Assembly (NCBI GenBank): GCA_963749145.1
Contig: CAVVLN010000001.1
Coordinates: 1,302,001 to 1,366,000 of the forward strand
DNA length: 64,000 bases
Direction: 5' to 3'
From: JASHPR01 sp963749145
Lineage (GTDB): Bacteria; Actinomycetota; Actinomycetes; Streptosporangiales; Streptosporangiaceae
Shown here: positions 25,165 to 33,650 of the stretch, piece after piece
Layout: every line of letters starts with the position of its first letter
Numbering within the stretch: position 1 is the first letter of the stretch
Made by a program: the position numbers and the translations under genes
The notes under the pieces: model-generated
The model's database searches: none
Told to the model about the DNA's origin: nothing
What the model saw: only the letters and a program-made list of their open reading frames with translations

Positions 25165-25938
25165 TCACGCTGTGACCCCGCCGTCCACATAGAGCGGCGA
25201 GCCCGTCGTGAAGCTTGATTCCGGGCCCGAGAGGAACAGCGCCGCGCGGGCCACCTCATCGGGCCGGCCGAAGCGCATCAGCGGATAGGCGATGCGGTCT
25301 TCCTCCCGCACCTCGTCCAGGGCCTTCGCGTGCGCCCGCCCGCCCAGCCAGGCTTCGTGCAACGGCGTGGCAACCGAGCCCGGGCAGACGATGTTGACCC
25401 GGATTCCGTCGCCCGCGTGATCTAGCGCCATCGCGCGGCACAGCATCAGCAGGCCGCCCTTGCTGGCGCAGTACGCGGCCCAGTTCCGGTCGGCCATGAA
25501 GGAGTTGGCCGAGCCCGTGATGACCATGGTTCCGCCCCCGGCCCGGACCAGCTCGGGGATGCCGTACTTGCCGAGAAGGAAGGCGCCGGTCAGGTTGACC
25601 GCAAGCACCCTGTTCCACTCCTCGATGCTCGTTGCAGGCACCGACTTGGCTACGCCCGTGCCCGCATTGGCCCACAGCAGGTCGAGCTTCCCGAATTCCC
25701 CGACCGCTACCCGGACGGCACGCTCGATGTCGGCGCTGCTCGCCGCGTCGCCGCGCACGAAGACGGCCCGGCCGCCCCGGGCGGTGATTTCCGACGCCGT
25801 CCGGGCGCCCTGGCCGCCGTTCAAGTCGACGAGGACCAGCGCCGCTCCCTCGTCGGCAAACAGGCGCGCCCCGGCTGCCCCGATGCCGCTCGCCGCGCCG
25901 GTGATGACCCCGGCCCGGCCGGCCAGGCGTCCGCTCAC
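25165..25938 (-). CDS. short-chain dehydrogenase/reductase
   Basis: A 257-residue classical SDR. The cofactor site is AGVITGAASGIGAAGARLF (TGxxxGIG), with an acidic LVDLNGG at the end of strand two that favours NAD(H). NAG is in LLWANAGTG, the catalytic Ser in VITGSANSF, and YxxxK in WAAYCASKGGLL. The C-terminal GSPLYVDGGVTA is typical. It would oxidise an alcohol or reduce a ketone in the pathway encoded by the surrounding ligase, lactonase and aminotransferase genes. Confidence 0.9.
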   Translation of the reverse strand: MSGRLAGRAGVITGAASGIGAAGARLFADEGAALVLVDLNGGQGARTASEITARGGRAVFVRGDAASSADIERAVRVAVGEFGKLDLLWANAGTGVAKSVPATSIEEWNRVLAVNLTGAFLLGKYGIPELVRAGGGTMVITGSANSFMADRNWAAYCASKGGLLMLCRAMALDHAGDGIRVNIVCPGSVATPLHEAWLGGRAHAKALDEVREEDRIAYPLMRFGRPDEVARAALFLSGPESSFTTGSPLYVDGGVTA

Positions 25939-26148
25939 GGGCGGGTTTTCGCGAGGTTCCCGGCCGGACGCCGGCTGAGAATGTGCTCATAGGCAGAACA
26001 GCTGCTCACCCTTCGCAGTATCGGCTCCGCCCGCCCGGCTTGGCAAGCAGCCGCCAGGCCCGCCGCGGAAGGCGGCCTGGTCAGCACCCGGTTATGGCCA
26101 TAGAACTGCCCAAGATCGGCGGCTCGGCGCGTCGAGTAAGCCGGGCGT

Positions 26149-27738
26149 TCACGTGTCCGCGGCGAGGTCCTTGTGCTCTTCCCGGAGCTGCCGCTTGAGG
26201 ATCTTGCCGCTGGGGTTCTTGGGCACGGCGTCGGCGATGACGACGCGTTTGGGTGTCTTGTAGCCCGCCAGTTGGCCGCGGGTGTGCTGGATCACTGCTT
26301 CCCCGGTGAGCGAGGCGCCTGGCTTGGGGACGACCACGGCGACGACTGCCTCGACCCAACGCGGATGGGCAACGCCGAAGACGGCGACCTCGGCCACTTC
26401 GTTCATCTGGTAGATGGTCTCCTCGACCTCCCGGCTGGCCACGTTCTCCCCGCCGGTCTTGATCATGTCCTTCTTGCGGTCGACCACGGTGAGGTAGCCG
26501 TCCTGGCTCATGACGCCCAGGTCGCCGGAGTGGAACCATCCGTTGCGGAAGGCCGCCGCGGTCAGGGCCTCATCCTTGTAGTAGCCGAGCGTGGCGTGCG
26601 GGCTGCGGTGGACGATCTCGCCGACGGTGCCCGGCGGCACCGGCCTGCCGTTGTCGTCCATCAGCCTGGTTTCCACGTTGAGCGCCGCCCGGCCCGCGGA
26701 GCCGGCCCGGCTGACCTGCTCGTCCGGGCCGAGGATCGTGGCGAGCGGCGCCATCTCGGTCTGGCCGTAGAAATTCCACAGGCGGATGCCGGGAAGCCGC
26801 TCCCGCAGCTCCCGAAGAACCTCGACCGGCATCGCCGAGGCGCCGTAGTAGCCCTTGCGCAGTGAGCTGAGGTCAGCCTGGCCGAACTCCGGTGACCGCA
26901 GCAGAGCGATCCACACCGTTGGCGGGCAGAACAGCTTCGTCACGCGCTGCGACTCGATCGTCTCCAAGATGGCCGACGGGTCGGGCCCGGGCAGCACGAT
27001 GCTCGTGGCCCCCAGGTAGATGTCCGGCCCGAGGAAGCAGTCCAGCTGCGCGCAGTGATACAGCGGCATGGCGTGCACCTCGACGTCATCGCCGTCCATG
27101 CCGCCGTCAATGACGCAGGAAACGTACTGCCACATCAGTGAGCGGCTCGACAGCATCGCGCCCTTGGGCCGCGACTCGGTGCCTGAGGTGTACATCAACC
27201 GCAGCAGGTCGTCGTCGGCGACAGAGACGTCCGGCGGCGTACCCTCACGGTCAATCCATTGCTGGACGTCGGCCCACCCAGCCGGCACCTCACCCCCCGA
27301 CAGCCTGATCACCGCCCGCGCCGGGATGTCTAGCCCGGCCGTTACCATCGCCTCGTCGGCGGTAGCGGCCAATCCATCCTCGGCCACGAACGCGGCCGGC
27401 TCACTGTGGCCAAGGATGTAGGCGATCTCCCCCGGGCCGAGCATGAAATTGACCGGCACCAGGACCACGCCGAGCCGGGCCGTCGCGAAGGACAGGACGG
27501 CGAACTGCCAGCAATTGTGGGACAGCAGCGCCAGCCGGTCGCCCTTCTTCAGGCCCGCCGCCGCCAGGGCCGCCGCCGTCCGCGACACCGCCGCCTCCAG
27601 CTCCGCGAACGTCAGCCGGGCAGTTCCAGAGACGATGGCCAGCTTGCCCGGCACCCGTGACGCGGTCCGATGCAGCATGTCGCTGATGCCCTGCCGCCGA
27701 GCCAACCCCGGCAAGGCGCCGACGATGTCTTCAGCCAC
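26149..27738 (-). CDS. AMP-binding acyl-CoA synthetase (fatty acyl-CoA ligase family)
   Basis: A 529-residue adenylate-forming ligase. Motifs: P-loop-like LLRLMYTSGTESRPKGAMLS, adenine motif WNFYGQTEMAPLATIL, hinge FHSGDLGVMSQDGYLTVVDR, KDMIKTGGENVASREVEE, and catalytic lysine PKNPSGKILKRQLRE. It activates a carboxylic acid as acyl-AMP and then acyl-CoA. It is the first gene of the minus-strand run that continues with SDR, lactonase, aminotransferase and the acetyltransferase, which may regulate it by acetylating that lysine. A perfect 12-bp palindrome lies 34 bases before the start. Confidence 0.9.
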   Translation of the reverse strand: MAEDIVGALPGLARRQGISDMLHRTASRVPGKLAIVSGTARLTFAELEAAVSRTAAALAAAGLKKGDRLALLSHNCWQFAVLSFATARLGVVLVPVNFMLGPGEIAYILGHSEPAAFVAEDGLAATADEAMVTAGLDIPARAVIRLSGGEVPAGWADVQQWIDREGTPPDVSVADDDLLRLMYTSGTESRPKGAMLSSRSLMWQYVSCVIDGGMDGDDVEVHAMPLYHCAQLDCFLGPDIYLGATSIVLPGPDPSAILETIESQRVTKLFCPPTVWIALLRSPEFGQADLSSLRKGYYGASAMPVEVLRELRERLPGIRLWNFYGQTEMAPLATILGPDEQVSRAGSAGRAALNVETRLMDDNGRPVPPGTVGEIVHRSPHATLGYYKDEALTAAAFRNGWFHSGDLGVMSQDGYLTVVDRKKDMIKTGGENVASREVEETIYQMNEVAEVAVFGVAHPRWVEAVVAVVVPKPGASLTGEAVIQHTRGQLAGYKTPKRVVIADAVPKNPSGKILKRQLREEHKDLAADT

Positions 27739-28243
27739 GACGACCCACCTCCGGTCAACTCTTACGCCAACGGTGCATGCACCTTCGCCGGCCCGGCAGA
27801 GGCAAAGGTCACCACCGCACCGGCAGGCTCCCCTTCAGCCTCAGGCCGGATCCGCACCAGCTCTCCCGACGGTTTCCTAACTCCGCTGACATCGTGGGAT
27901 GCATCGCTCAGGTGCCCGCTGGTGCGGGACACGGCACCGCCCTGCCGCCCCCTGCGCTACGCGTGGTCGCCCACCTGGCACAACGTCCCGGAAGACCGTC
28001 CGGTTCGACACGACACCGCCGGCTTCCTCCCACGCCAGGCCGCCCGCTACTCGAGTGTGACGGCCGGCTTGTCGTCGGTCGGGCCGCCACCGACGTTGAT
28101 GATGATCCAGCTGCTGGCGAGCGCCACGTACGCCGGCTCACCCGAGCGGATGGTCTTCCCGCCAAGCACGGATCAGGCGCCAGGGCTGATCGCCGGCTCA
28201 GCCGGTTCCGATGTCATCTTTGAGCGAGGCCCCGCTCCTGGCA
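27739..28243. other. intergenic stretch of about 500 bases
   Basis: Between the ligase start and the phosphatase stop. Beyond the palindrome at 27772 it has no open frame I can support. A plus-strand frame through the whole stretch overlaps both neighbours and lacks motifs. A minus-strand piece near 28050-28150 reads GEPAYVALASSWIIINVGGG, protein-like but without a start, and could be a gene remnant. A short stem, CCGGC-TCA-GCCGG, at 28193-28205 may end the phosphatase transcript. Confidence 0.4.
27772..27783. promoter_or_regulatory. perfect 12-bp palindrome before the acyl-CoA ligase gene
   Basis: GGTGCATGCACC reads the same on both strands and lies 34 bases before the ATG of the first gene of the run. 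Its place fits an operator for a dimeric regulator; no cognate regulator gene is adjacent. Confidence 0.4.
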
Positions 28244-29542
28244 TCAGGGAACCTTGAGAACCAGCGCTACGGTGTCGTCGCTGGTCTCCCCGCCGCTGAA
28301 GGCCAGCACCGCTTGCTGGATGGCGTCAGCCATGTGACCTGCGGGCATGTCGCCGAGGCCGGCGACGACGTCGTGGAGGCGGTCGTCGCCGTAGAGGTTA
28401 CGGTCGGTCTGGCTGCGGGCCTCCGTGACACCATCGGTGAACAGGACGAGGCTGTCGCCTCTTCGCAATGACGTCTGCGAGTCCCGCAGCTCGGGATCGG
28501 GCAGCAATCCGAGCAGACTCCCCGGCCGCCCGAATGTCTGCACGCGCCCGCCGGCGCGGCGCACCAATGCCAGGGGGTGACCGGCGGAGCTGATCTGCAC
28601 CAGGGCCCCGGCCAGAGTCGGCCGCGCCGTGGCATAGATCGCGGTGAGGAAGCGCGGGTCATCGGTAGGCCAATCCAGCAGCGCCTGGTTCAAGGTGGCC
28701 AGGATCAGGCTTGGCCGGCCAACCCGGTGTGCCTCCGCCCGCAAGGTGTACCGGGCCAGCGCGGTGCTCTTAGCAGCCGGGGCCCCCTTGCCGCACACGT
28801 CGCCGACAACCATCCCCCAGCTCCCCCGCACCGACGGGAATATGTCGTAGAAGTCCCCGAGAACCTCGGCCCCTGTCCCGCCGGGAGCGTACCGCGCCGC
28901 AACATGCAAGCCCGGGATCTCCGGCAGCCGCGGCGGCAGCAGGCTTTCCTGCAGGGTCTCCGCCAGCTCGGCGCGCTCAGCGCTGTGCTGCAAGGCCACT
29001 TGCAGCGCGACTTCACGTGAGGCGACCTGGGCCAGGGTTTCCAGGAGCTCGACCTCTCCGGCACTCCAGTGGCGCGGCAGGTGATCGGCCACGCAAAGCG
29101 CGCCCACCACGTCGCCGTGCGGGTCGCGTACCGGGAATCCCGCCCAGGCGCTCACACGTGCCGGCCCGGACGGGCAGCGGGCCCGCGGGTGCAGGCCCGG
29201 CCAGGCGTCGTCGATGACCAGCTTCTCCTGGGATTCGATCACGCACTGGAGCCATAACTGCTCGAGCGAGCTCTGCTCGCCGGCCGTGTCCGGGACGCCG
29301 AGACGGCTCCGGCCAGGAGACCCGCACCATCTGGCGATGGTGACCGATGCCAGCGAGGTGCCCAGGATCGCCGCGGCCAGCCGCGCAACACGATCGAAGG
29401 ACTCCGCCGGACCAGAAGCTGGCCGCCGGCCCGGCCGTCGCGCACTCCATCCGGGCGGTCCGGGAATGCCCGCTCGCGCCAGCTCGGCCAGCGCACCGGA
29501 TCTGGCCGGAAATTGAAGTGAAGAGTAACCGGGTAGGTCCAT
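28244..29542 (-). CDS. GAF-domain SpoIIE-type (PP2C) serine phosphatase
   Basis: A 432-residue signalling protein. The GAF domain spans about residues 45-190 (ESFDRVARLAAAILGTSLAS; SAWAGFPVRDPHGDVVGALC). The PP2C/SpoIIE domain follows (about 210-432) with its metal aspartates in EVLGDFYDIFPSV, GMVVGDVCGKGAPA, DSLVLFTDGVTEAR and SDDTVALVLKV, so it should be active. Such phosphatases dephosphorylate anti-sigma-factor antagonists and so switch on stress sigma factors; the GAF domain senses a small ligand, light or redox. ATG 29542 is chosen; the frame extends 57 codons upstream without domain likeness. No antagonist or sigma gene is adjacent. Confidence 0.85.
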   Translation of the reverse strand: MDLPGYSSLQFPARSGALAELARAGIPGPPGWSARRPGRRPASGPAESFDRVARLAAAILGTSLASVTIARWCGSPGRSRLGVPDTAGEQSSLEQLWLQCVIESQEKLVIDDAWPGLHPRARCPSGPARVSAWAGFPVRDPHGDVVGALCVADHLPRHWSAGEVELLETLAQVASREVALQVALQHSAERAELAETLQESLLPPRLPEIPGLHVAARYAPGGTGAEVLGDFYDIFPSVRGSWGMVVGDVCGKGAPAAKSTALARYTLRAEAHRVGRPSLILATLNQALLDWPTDDPRFLTAIYATARPTLAGALVQISSAGHPLALVRRAGGRVQTFGRPGSLLGLLPDPELRDSQTSLRRGDSLVLFTDGVTEARSQTDRNLYGDDRLHDVVAGLGDMPAGHMADAIQQAVLAFSGGETSDDTVALVLKVP

Positions 29543-29910
29543 ATCCGTCGCTTCCGCCGAGCTTGTGACCGAGTGACGAAATTCGGGCCGGCAGGGTCTA
29601 GACCTCCCAAGTTCGTATTCAACCACGGAACGGTCTGATCGAGTCCTCGGTTGGCCAGATATCCCCGTTGCAATTAACCACTCTGTAAGGGATCCATCAG
29701 TCGTCCATAACATAAATGTGCCATAATAAAGGTGCCTCGCGAAAGGACCTGCGGCGCCGTCGCCCCTGGCCAGGCCCCGACAGGATCAGCCATGACTGAT
29801 GACCGCCCCGCCCGCCTCATCACCAAGACCGTGACCATCGACCGCCCGTGGCCGCATATTTCCGGCGACACGGCCACCGGATTGGAAGCAAGCGCGGCCA
29901 TGCAGCAGAA
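29543..29910. other. leader and promoter region of the SpoIIE-type phosphatase
   Basis: No supported gene. Bases 29695-29735 are markedly AT-rich for this window (CATAACATAAATGTGCCATA), which suits a promoter reading either way. A plus-strand ATG at 29792 opens 67 codons without motifs, overlapping a possible small minus-strand gene. Confidence 0.4.
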
Positions 29911-30072
29911 TCAGCCGTTCTGCACCAACTCGGCGGCGGCGCACACACCATTGACAGGCGGCGCGCAATTGGCGATCGGCGCGTCCATGCGGTAGCGCTC
30001 TTGGTGTCGCCGCGTGACCTCCGCGAGAATCTCGGTGAGGACCGCCGCTGAATGGATGCGGGCCTTTCTCAC
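29911..30072 (-). CDS. possible small protein of 53 residues
   Basis: From GTG 30072 the minus strand reads VRKARIHSAAVLTEILAEVT and later RMDAPIANCAPPVNGVCAAA, ending LVQNG. Codon use looks protein-like, with third-position G/C and a helix-forming first half, followed by two Cys. No ribosome site at good distance and no recognised family. It starts 15 bases after the end of the DUF1275 gene on the same strand, so it could be its downstream partner. Confidence 0.35.
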   Translation of the reverse strand: MRKARIHSAAVLTEILAEVTRRHQERYRMDAPIANCAPPVNGVCAAAELVQNG

Positions 30073-30086
30073 TACCGGCAGTCGTC

Positions 30087-30857
30087 CTAAACCGCGACCT
30101 GGGGAGATCCGGAACCCATGGCCCTGGACCGTGCGACTGCGGTGATGGCCACGGCCACCAAGATGACCAGGGCAATCACCAGGGGGTAGACGATGCGGGC
30201 GTGCAGCACGAGCACGGCTCCGGCCAGGGCGCCCAGCAGCATCGCGATCACCGAGATCAGCCGGCGGGCGGCCTTGGCGCCGGTCGCGCCGGCCAGGGCG
30301 CTGTCCGCGGCGATCCCGGTGATGGTCAGCGTCAGCACGGTCGTGGTCAGGTCGGGGACGGCGAGCTTGCGCGCGGTGGCATTCTGCGCGCCCATGGTGG
30401 CCGCGAGCGCCACGATCAGCGCGTAGCGCAGGCCGGCGGGCACCGGAGGTGCGATCAGCGCCGCCATGATCACCGCCGCGCCGACCAGCACGACCTGGAT
30501 CGCCGCGGTGACGCCGAGCAACAGCTCCCGGCGGCTGGCCAGGGACCGGCCCAGCCTGCCCGCGGCCAAGGCCGCCAGCGCGAAGCAGCCGATCGCGACC
30601 AGCGACGCCCACACCGAGAACCCCCCGGCTCCGGCCAGCGCGAACGCCAGGAAGACCACGTTGCCCGTCATGTTGGCCACGAAGACGTGCCCGAGCTCCA
30701 GGTAGCTGAACGCGTCGACCAGCCCGGTGACCGCGGTCAGCGCGACCAGCAGCGGCGGGAGCGGGCCGTCCTTGCTCTCCCGCGGCGGCGCGACCGTCTG
30801 CCTCGCATCGGCCCAGAACGCGCTGATCCACCGAGAACCGCCCATGCACCAGATCAT
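30087..30857 (-). CDS. DUF1275 (YoaK-like) membrane protein
   Basis: A 256-residue protein with about six membrane segments: LVALTAVTGLVDAFSYLELG, FVANMTGNVVFLAFALAGAG, VWASLVAIGCFALAALAAG, AIQVVLVGAAVIMAALIA, then LISVIAMLLGALAGAVLVL and VYPLVIALVILVAVAITAVA. The motifs DAFSYLELGHVFVANMTGN and AATMGAQNATARKLAVPDLT are diagnostic for DUF1275. The function is not known. Start at ATG 30857 or 30845. The long frame above it (to 31286) is the shadow of the divergent YbjQ gene. Confidence 0.88.
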   Translation of the reverse strand: MIWCMGGSRWISAFWADARQTVAPPRESKDGPLPPLLVALTAVTGLVDAFSYLELGHVFVANMTGNVVFLAFALAGAGGFSVWASLVAIGCFALAALAAGRLGRSLASRRELLLGVTAAIQVVLVGAAVIMAALIAPPVPAGLRYALIVALAATMGAQNATARKLAVPDLTTTVLTLTITGIAADSALAGATGAKAARRLISVIAMLLGALAGAVLVLHARIVYPLVIALVILVAVAITAVARSRAMGSGSPQVAV

Positions 30858-31055
30858 GCACCGCGGCCCGTTCGGATAAACGATGCCGGCACACAGGACG
30901 CCTAGGAAAACGTGGCTTGCCGTGGCCCTGCCTGATGTCCCGGCGCCGCCGGGTGCCGGGCTGGCTGCTGGCCCGGGACCCGGCGGGCCGACGGCCGACG
31001 TCCCGGGTGCGCGGCTCTTTGACACGGCGTGCACGGCGGCGGTGTACTGCCCTGC

Positions 31056-31430
31056 ATGACGGATACGACGAGTACGGCAGGCACCCCGGGGTCCACGGCT
31101 GCTGCTTTTCCTGTCACCACTGCGTTCGAGCTGCCGGGCCAGGTGGTGGAACGGAATCTCGGCATCACGTTTGGTCTGGTGGTGCGGGCGATGGGCTTCA
31201 GCAAGACCGTCGCCGGCGGGATTTCGTCGCTGCGCCAAGGCGAGGTTTCGCAGTTCACGGTGGTTCTCGAAGACGCCCGCAGGCATGCGATCGACCGAAT
31301 GATCGAGAACGCGAAGCTGCTCGGCGCCAACGCGGTGATCGCGATGCGCTTCGACTCCTCCGAGATCGGCAAGGCCCGCGCCGAAGTCGTCGCCTATGGC
31401 AGCGCGGTGGTCGTCAAGCCGTCGGCATGA
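31056..31430 (+). CDS. YbjQ-family (UPF0145) heavy-metal-binding-like protein
   Basis: A 124-residue protein. After a Thr/Ala-rich start of about 20 residues comes the YbjQ core: VVERNLGITFGLVVRAMGFS, then ARRHAIDRMIENAKLLGANA and VIAMRFDSSEIG, ending AEVVAYGSAVVVK. YbjQ proteins form beta/alpha pentamers; a heavy-metal role was suggested from the fold but the His/Cys sites are not clear here. Its stop overlaps the ATG of the DUF1707 gene, so they are translated together. It is divergent from DUF1275. Confidence 0.85.
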   Translation: MTDTTSTAGTPGSTAAAFPVTTAFELPGQVVERNLGITFGLVVRAMGFSKTVAGGISSLRQGEVSQFTVVLEDARRHAIDRMIENAKLLGANAVIAMRFDSSEIGKARAEVVAYGSAVVVKPSA

Positions 31431-31831
31431 GCGAGCCCGGGGGCGGTGCGCCGGCCAGGCGGCGCTCGCTGCTCGGGGACGCCGACCGCGAGCGCCTCAT
31501 CGTGCTGCTGCGCGAGCACTACGCCGCGGGTCGGCTGGACCTGGACGACCTGCGCCACCGGGTCGGTGTCGTGCTGGCCGCCGCCTACGCCGAGGAGGCC
31601 GCGGTGGCCTTGGCCGATCTCCCGCCCACCGGTGTCCCCGATACGCCGGGCGCCGGGCGCGGCGGGGATTCCCGCGGGCGGCACGCCCAGGCGCGCAAGC
31701 CCGAGCCGGGCTGGATGCCGACGGCTGAGCGGTTCCGCGATCCGTCCAGCGGCGTGATCATGCGGGTCTGGATCGACCCGTCAGACGACAGCCGCCACTA
31801 CGTACCGGACGACGCCCCTACACCTTGGTGA
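31427..31831 (+). CDS. DUF1707 SHOCT-like protein
   Basis: A 134-residue protein with the DUF1707 domain at its front: LLGDADRERLIVLLREHYAA then GRLDLDDLRHRVGVVLAAAY, a short helical domain common in actinobacterial membrane or surface proteins. The middle is Gly/Arg-rich and probably disordered. The end, PSSGVIMRVWIDPSDDSRHY, is a conserved-looking strand pair also seen in actinobacterial hypotheticals. There is no membrane helix here, unlike many DUF1707 proteins. It is coupled to ybjQ by an ATGA overlap. Confidence 0.8.
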   Translation: MSEPGGGAPARRRSLLGDADRERLIVLLREHYAAGRLDLDDLRHRVGVVLAAAYAEEAAVALADLPPTGVPDTPGAGRGGDSRGRHAQARKPEPGWMPTAERFRDPSSGVIMRVWIDPSDDSRHYVPDDAPTPW

Positions 31832-31961
31832 GCAGGTCGAAGAACGCCCGGTACCGGCCGAACGCGGTGCACAGCAGCTCGGCGTCCGCGCCGTCTTCCT
31901 GCCACGATGCGCGAAGGCGCTGCTCCCGCCGCTGAATGGCCGAGATCAGCGTCTCGGGGCC
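31818..31961 (-). pseudogene. 3' remnant of an unidentified minus-strand gene
   Basis: The minus strand reads LISAIQRREQRLRASWQEDG, then ELLCTAFGRYRAFFDLLTKV and a TAG at 31820-31818 that overlaps the end of the DUF1707 gene. The helical, charged text is protein-like, but no start codon is in frame; a stop lies just upstream. It may be a tail left by a deletion. The rest of 31832-32136 holds no gene I can support. Confidence 0.3.
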
Positions 31962-32136
31962 TTACGCAGCCTGCCTGGCCGTCAGCCGCCCGCCGCGGTG
32001 GTGTGGGTGATTCCACCCCGGCCATGCCCCCGCGGCAAGAGGGGCGGAACCACCCCTGCCGCGGACCGGGCCGGGCGGGCGAGCCTATGGCTGAGGGCCG
32101 CAGAGCCGGCCAGTTCCCAGCAGATAGGACAAGGCA

Positions 32137-32328
32137 ATGTCCGCACAACTTGCGTACGAGGGCACTCAGGCCACGACGACACCGCCGGCCACCGCAGCGG
32201 GCCGCGGGCGGCTGCGTGGCGCGTGCCATCGGATCCGGCTGGCCGTCGCGGAGATGAACGACGCGTCCCGGCGGGTGGCCGAGCTGCAGGCGCCCTGGGG
32301 TGTTGACCACCAGTGGCACCGGCGGTAA
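32137..32328 (+). CDS. small conserved protein upstream of an SDR
   Basis: A 63-residue protein, ATG 32137 with AGGACAAGG close before it. The second half, LAVAEMNDASRRVAELQAPW then GVDHQWHRR, matches a pattern seen in short actinobacterial hypothetical proteins. It is probably helical and soluble. It ends five bases before the ATG of the SDR gene, whose ribosome site overlaps its last codons, so the two are likely one unit. Function unknown. Confidence 0.55.
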   Translation: MSAQLAYEGTQATTTPPATAAGRGRLRGACHRIRLAVAEMNDASRRVAELQAPWGVDHQWHRR

Positions 32329-32333
32329 GGATC

Positions 32334-33347
32334 ATGGCTGTGGACTCGTTCACCGGCAAGCTCGCGGTGGTGACCGGCGGCGGCGCGGGCATCGGCCGCG
32401 AGCTGGTCCGCCAGCTCGCGGCGCAGGGCTGCTCGGTCGCGGCGTGCGACATTAACCCGGATTCTGTCGCGGCGACCGCGGCCACGGCCTGGGCGCTGGC
32501 CCCGCCCGGCGTCGCGGTCACCAGCCATGTCTGTGACGTCTCCGACGAGGCGCAGGTCCGGCGGTTCCGCGACGAGCTGCTCGAGCAGCACGCCCGCGAT
32601 CACGTCGACCTGGTCTTCGCCAACGCGGGCGTCTTCGGCGGCGCCAGCTTCGTTACCGACTCCCGGCCGGAGTGGGAGCGCACCTTCGCCATCAACTGGC
32701 AGGGCGTGTACTTCTGCGCCCGCACGTTCTTGCCGCTGCTGATCGCCAGCGCCGACGGGGTCCTGGTCAACACCGGCAGCGTCGCCGGTTTCTGGCCCAC
32801 GGCCGGGGCCGGCGCGCCGATCACCGCCTACAGCACGTCGGAGTTCGCCATCAAGGGCTTCTCCGAGGCCCTCGTCGAAGACCTGCGCTCCAACGCGCCG
32901 CAGGTCCGGGTCGTCCTGGTCATGCCGGGTGTGGTGAACACCGACATCTACGAGAACTCCCGCCGCGCCCTGGGCCTGGCCGCGTGGGACCAGCTGAGCG
33001 ACGCCGAGCTGCTCGAGATGCTCCCCGATGACACGCGGGCCGCTCTCATCACGATGGGCCTGCTGGCCGAGGACTTCACCGCTGAAGACCTGCGCCAGGC
33101 GATCCCGCGGCTGAAAGCCGAATTCATCGAGGACAAGGGGTTCACCGCGGCGCAGGCGGCGACCATCATCCTGGACGGGGTGCGATCGGGAGCCTGGCGG
33201 GTCCTCGTCGGCGCGGAAGCCAGCATGCTCGACGAGCACGTCCGCGCGAACCCCGAGGCCCCCTTCGACTACGACAACTACCCGGAGATGTACGGCCCCC
33301 TGATAGCACAAGCCGAAGCGGAAGCGTCAGGAACACCCGACCCGTAA
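32334..33347 (+). CDS. short-chain dehydrogenase/reductase with long C-terminal extension
   Basis: A 337-residue SDR. Cofactor site LAVVTGGGAGIGRELVRQLA, acidic strand-two end in VAACDINPDSVA, NAG in LVFANAGVFGG, the catalytic Ser in LVNTGSVAGFWP, and YSTSEFAIKGF where Tyr and Lys are spaced as YxxxxxK rather than the classical YxxxK. That spacing, with E in place of the usual K position, needs care: the active-site lysine may be shifted or absent. After about residue 230 there is an 80-residue helical extension found in actinobacterial SDRs of this length. ATG 32334 follows GGTAAGG. Confidence 0.8.
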   Translation: MAVDSFTGKLAVVTGGGAGIGRELVRQLAAQGCSVAACDINPDSVAATAATAWALAPPGVAVTSHVCDVSDEAQVRRFRDELLEQHARDHVDLVFANAGVFGGASFVTDSRPEWERTFAINWQGVYFCARTFLPLLIASADGVLVNTGSVAGFWPTAGAGAPITAYSTSEFAIKGFSEALVEDLRSNAPQVRVVLVMPGVVNTDIYENSRRALGLAAWDQLSDAELLEMLPDDTRAALITMGLLAEDFTAEDLRQAIPRLKAEFIEDKGFTAAQAATIILDGVRSGAWRVLVGAEASMLDEHVRANPEAPFDYDNYPEMYGPLIAQAEAEASGTPDP

Positions 33348-33435
33348 CCAAGGGTCGAGCGGCCCGAGATCCAGGGCGGGTGGCAGGCCCATCGCTATCA
33401 ACTGGAGAACTACGGCGGAGATCGTGCTGTCCAGC

Positions 33436-33592
33436 CATGTTCGGCTCGGCCCACGGCCAGATTGGACCGGCCATCGACACCGCGACCGCGCTCGGCGACC
33501 TGGGCCGGGACCTGGCGATCGTCATCCTCCCACCGCCGCACGACCCCGCCGTGCTCACCCCGCTTGCCGATGCCCTGGCCCAACTGCGCTGA
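33436..33592 (+). pseudogene. C-terminal remnant of an F420-dependent LLM-class oxidoreductase
   Basis: The frame ends IDTATALGDLGRDLAIVILP, PPHDPAVLTPLADALAQLR and a stop. This tail is typical of the last strand and helix of luciferase-like (LLM class, F420-linked) enzymes, with LAIVILPPPHDP as the key stretch. Everything before about 33450 is lost, so it is dead. Confidence 0.5.
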
Positions 33593-33650
33593 CGCCAGAA
33601 TCCCTCGGCATGGCCGCGGGCTCCTCGCGACCCGGACCGATCGGGCCCGG

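Noticed and set aside
30858..31286. Long N-terminal extension of the DUF1275 gene
   Set aside because: It is antisense to the YbjQ gene and not membrane-like; ATG 30857 or 30845 gives the family length.
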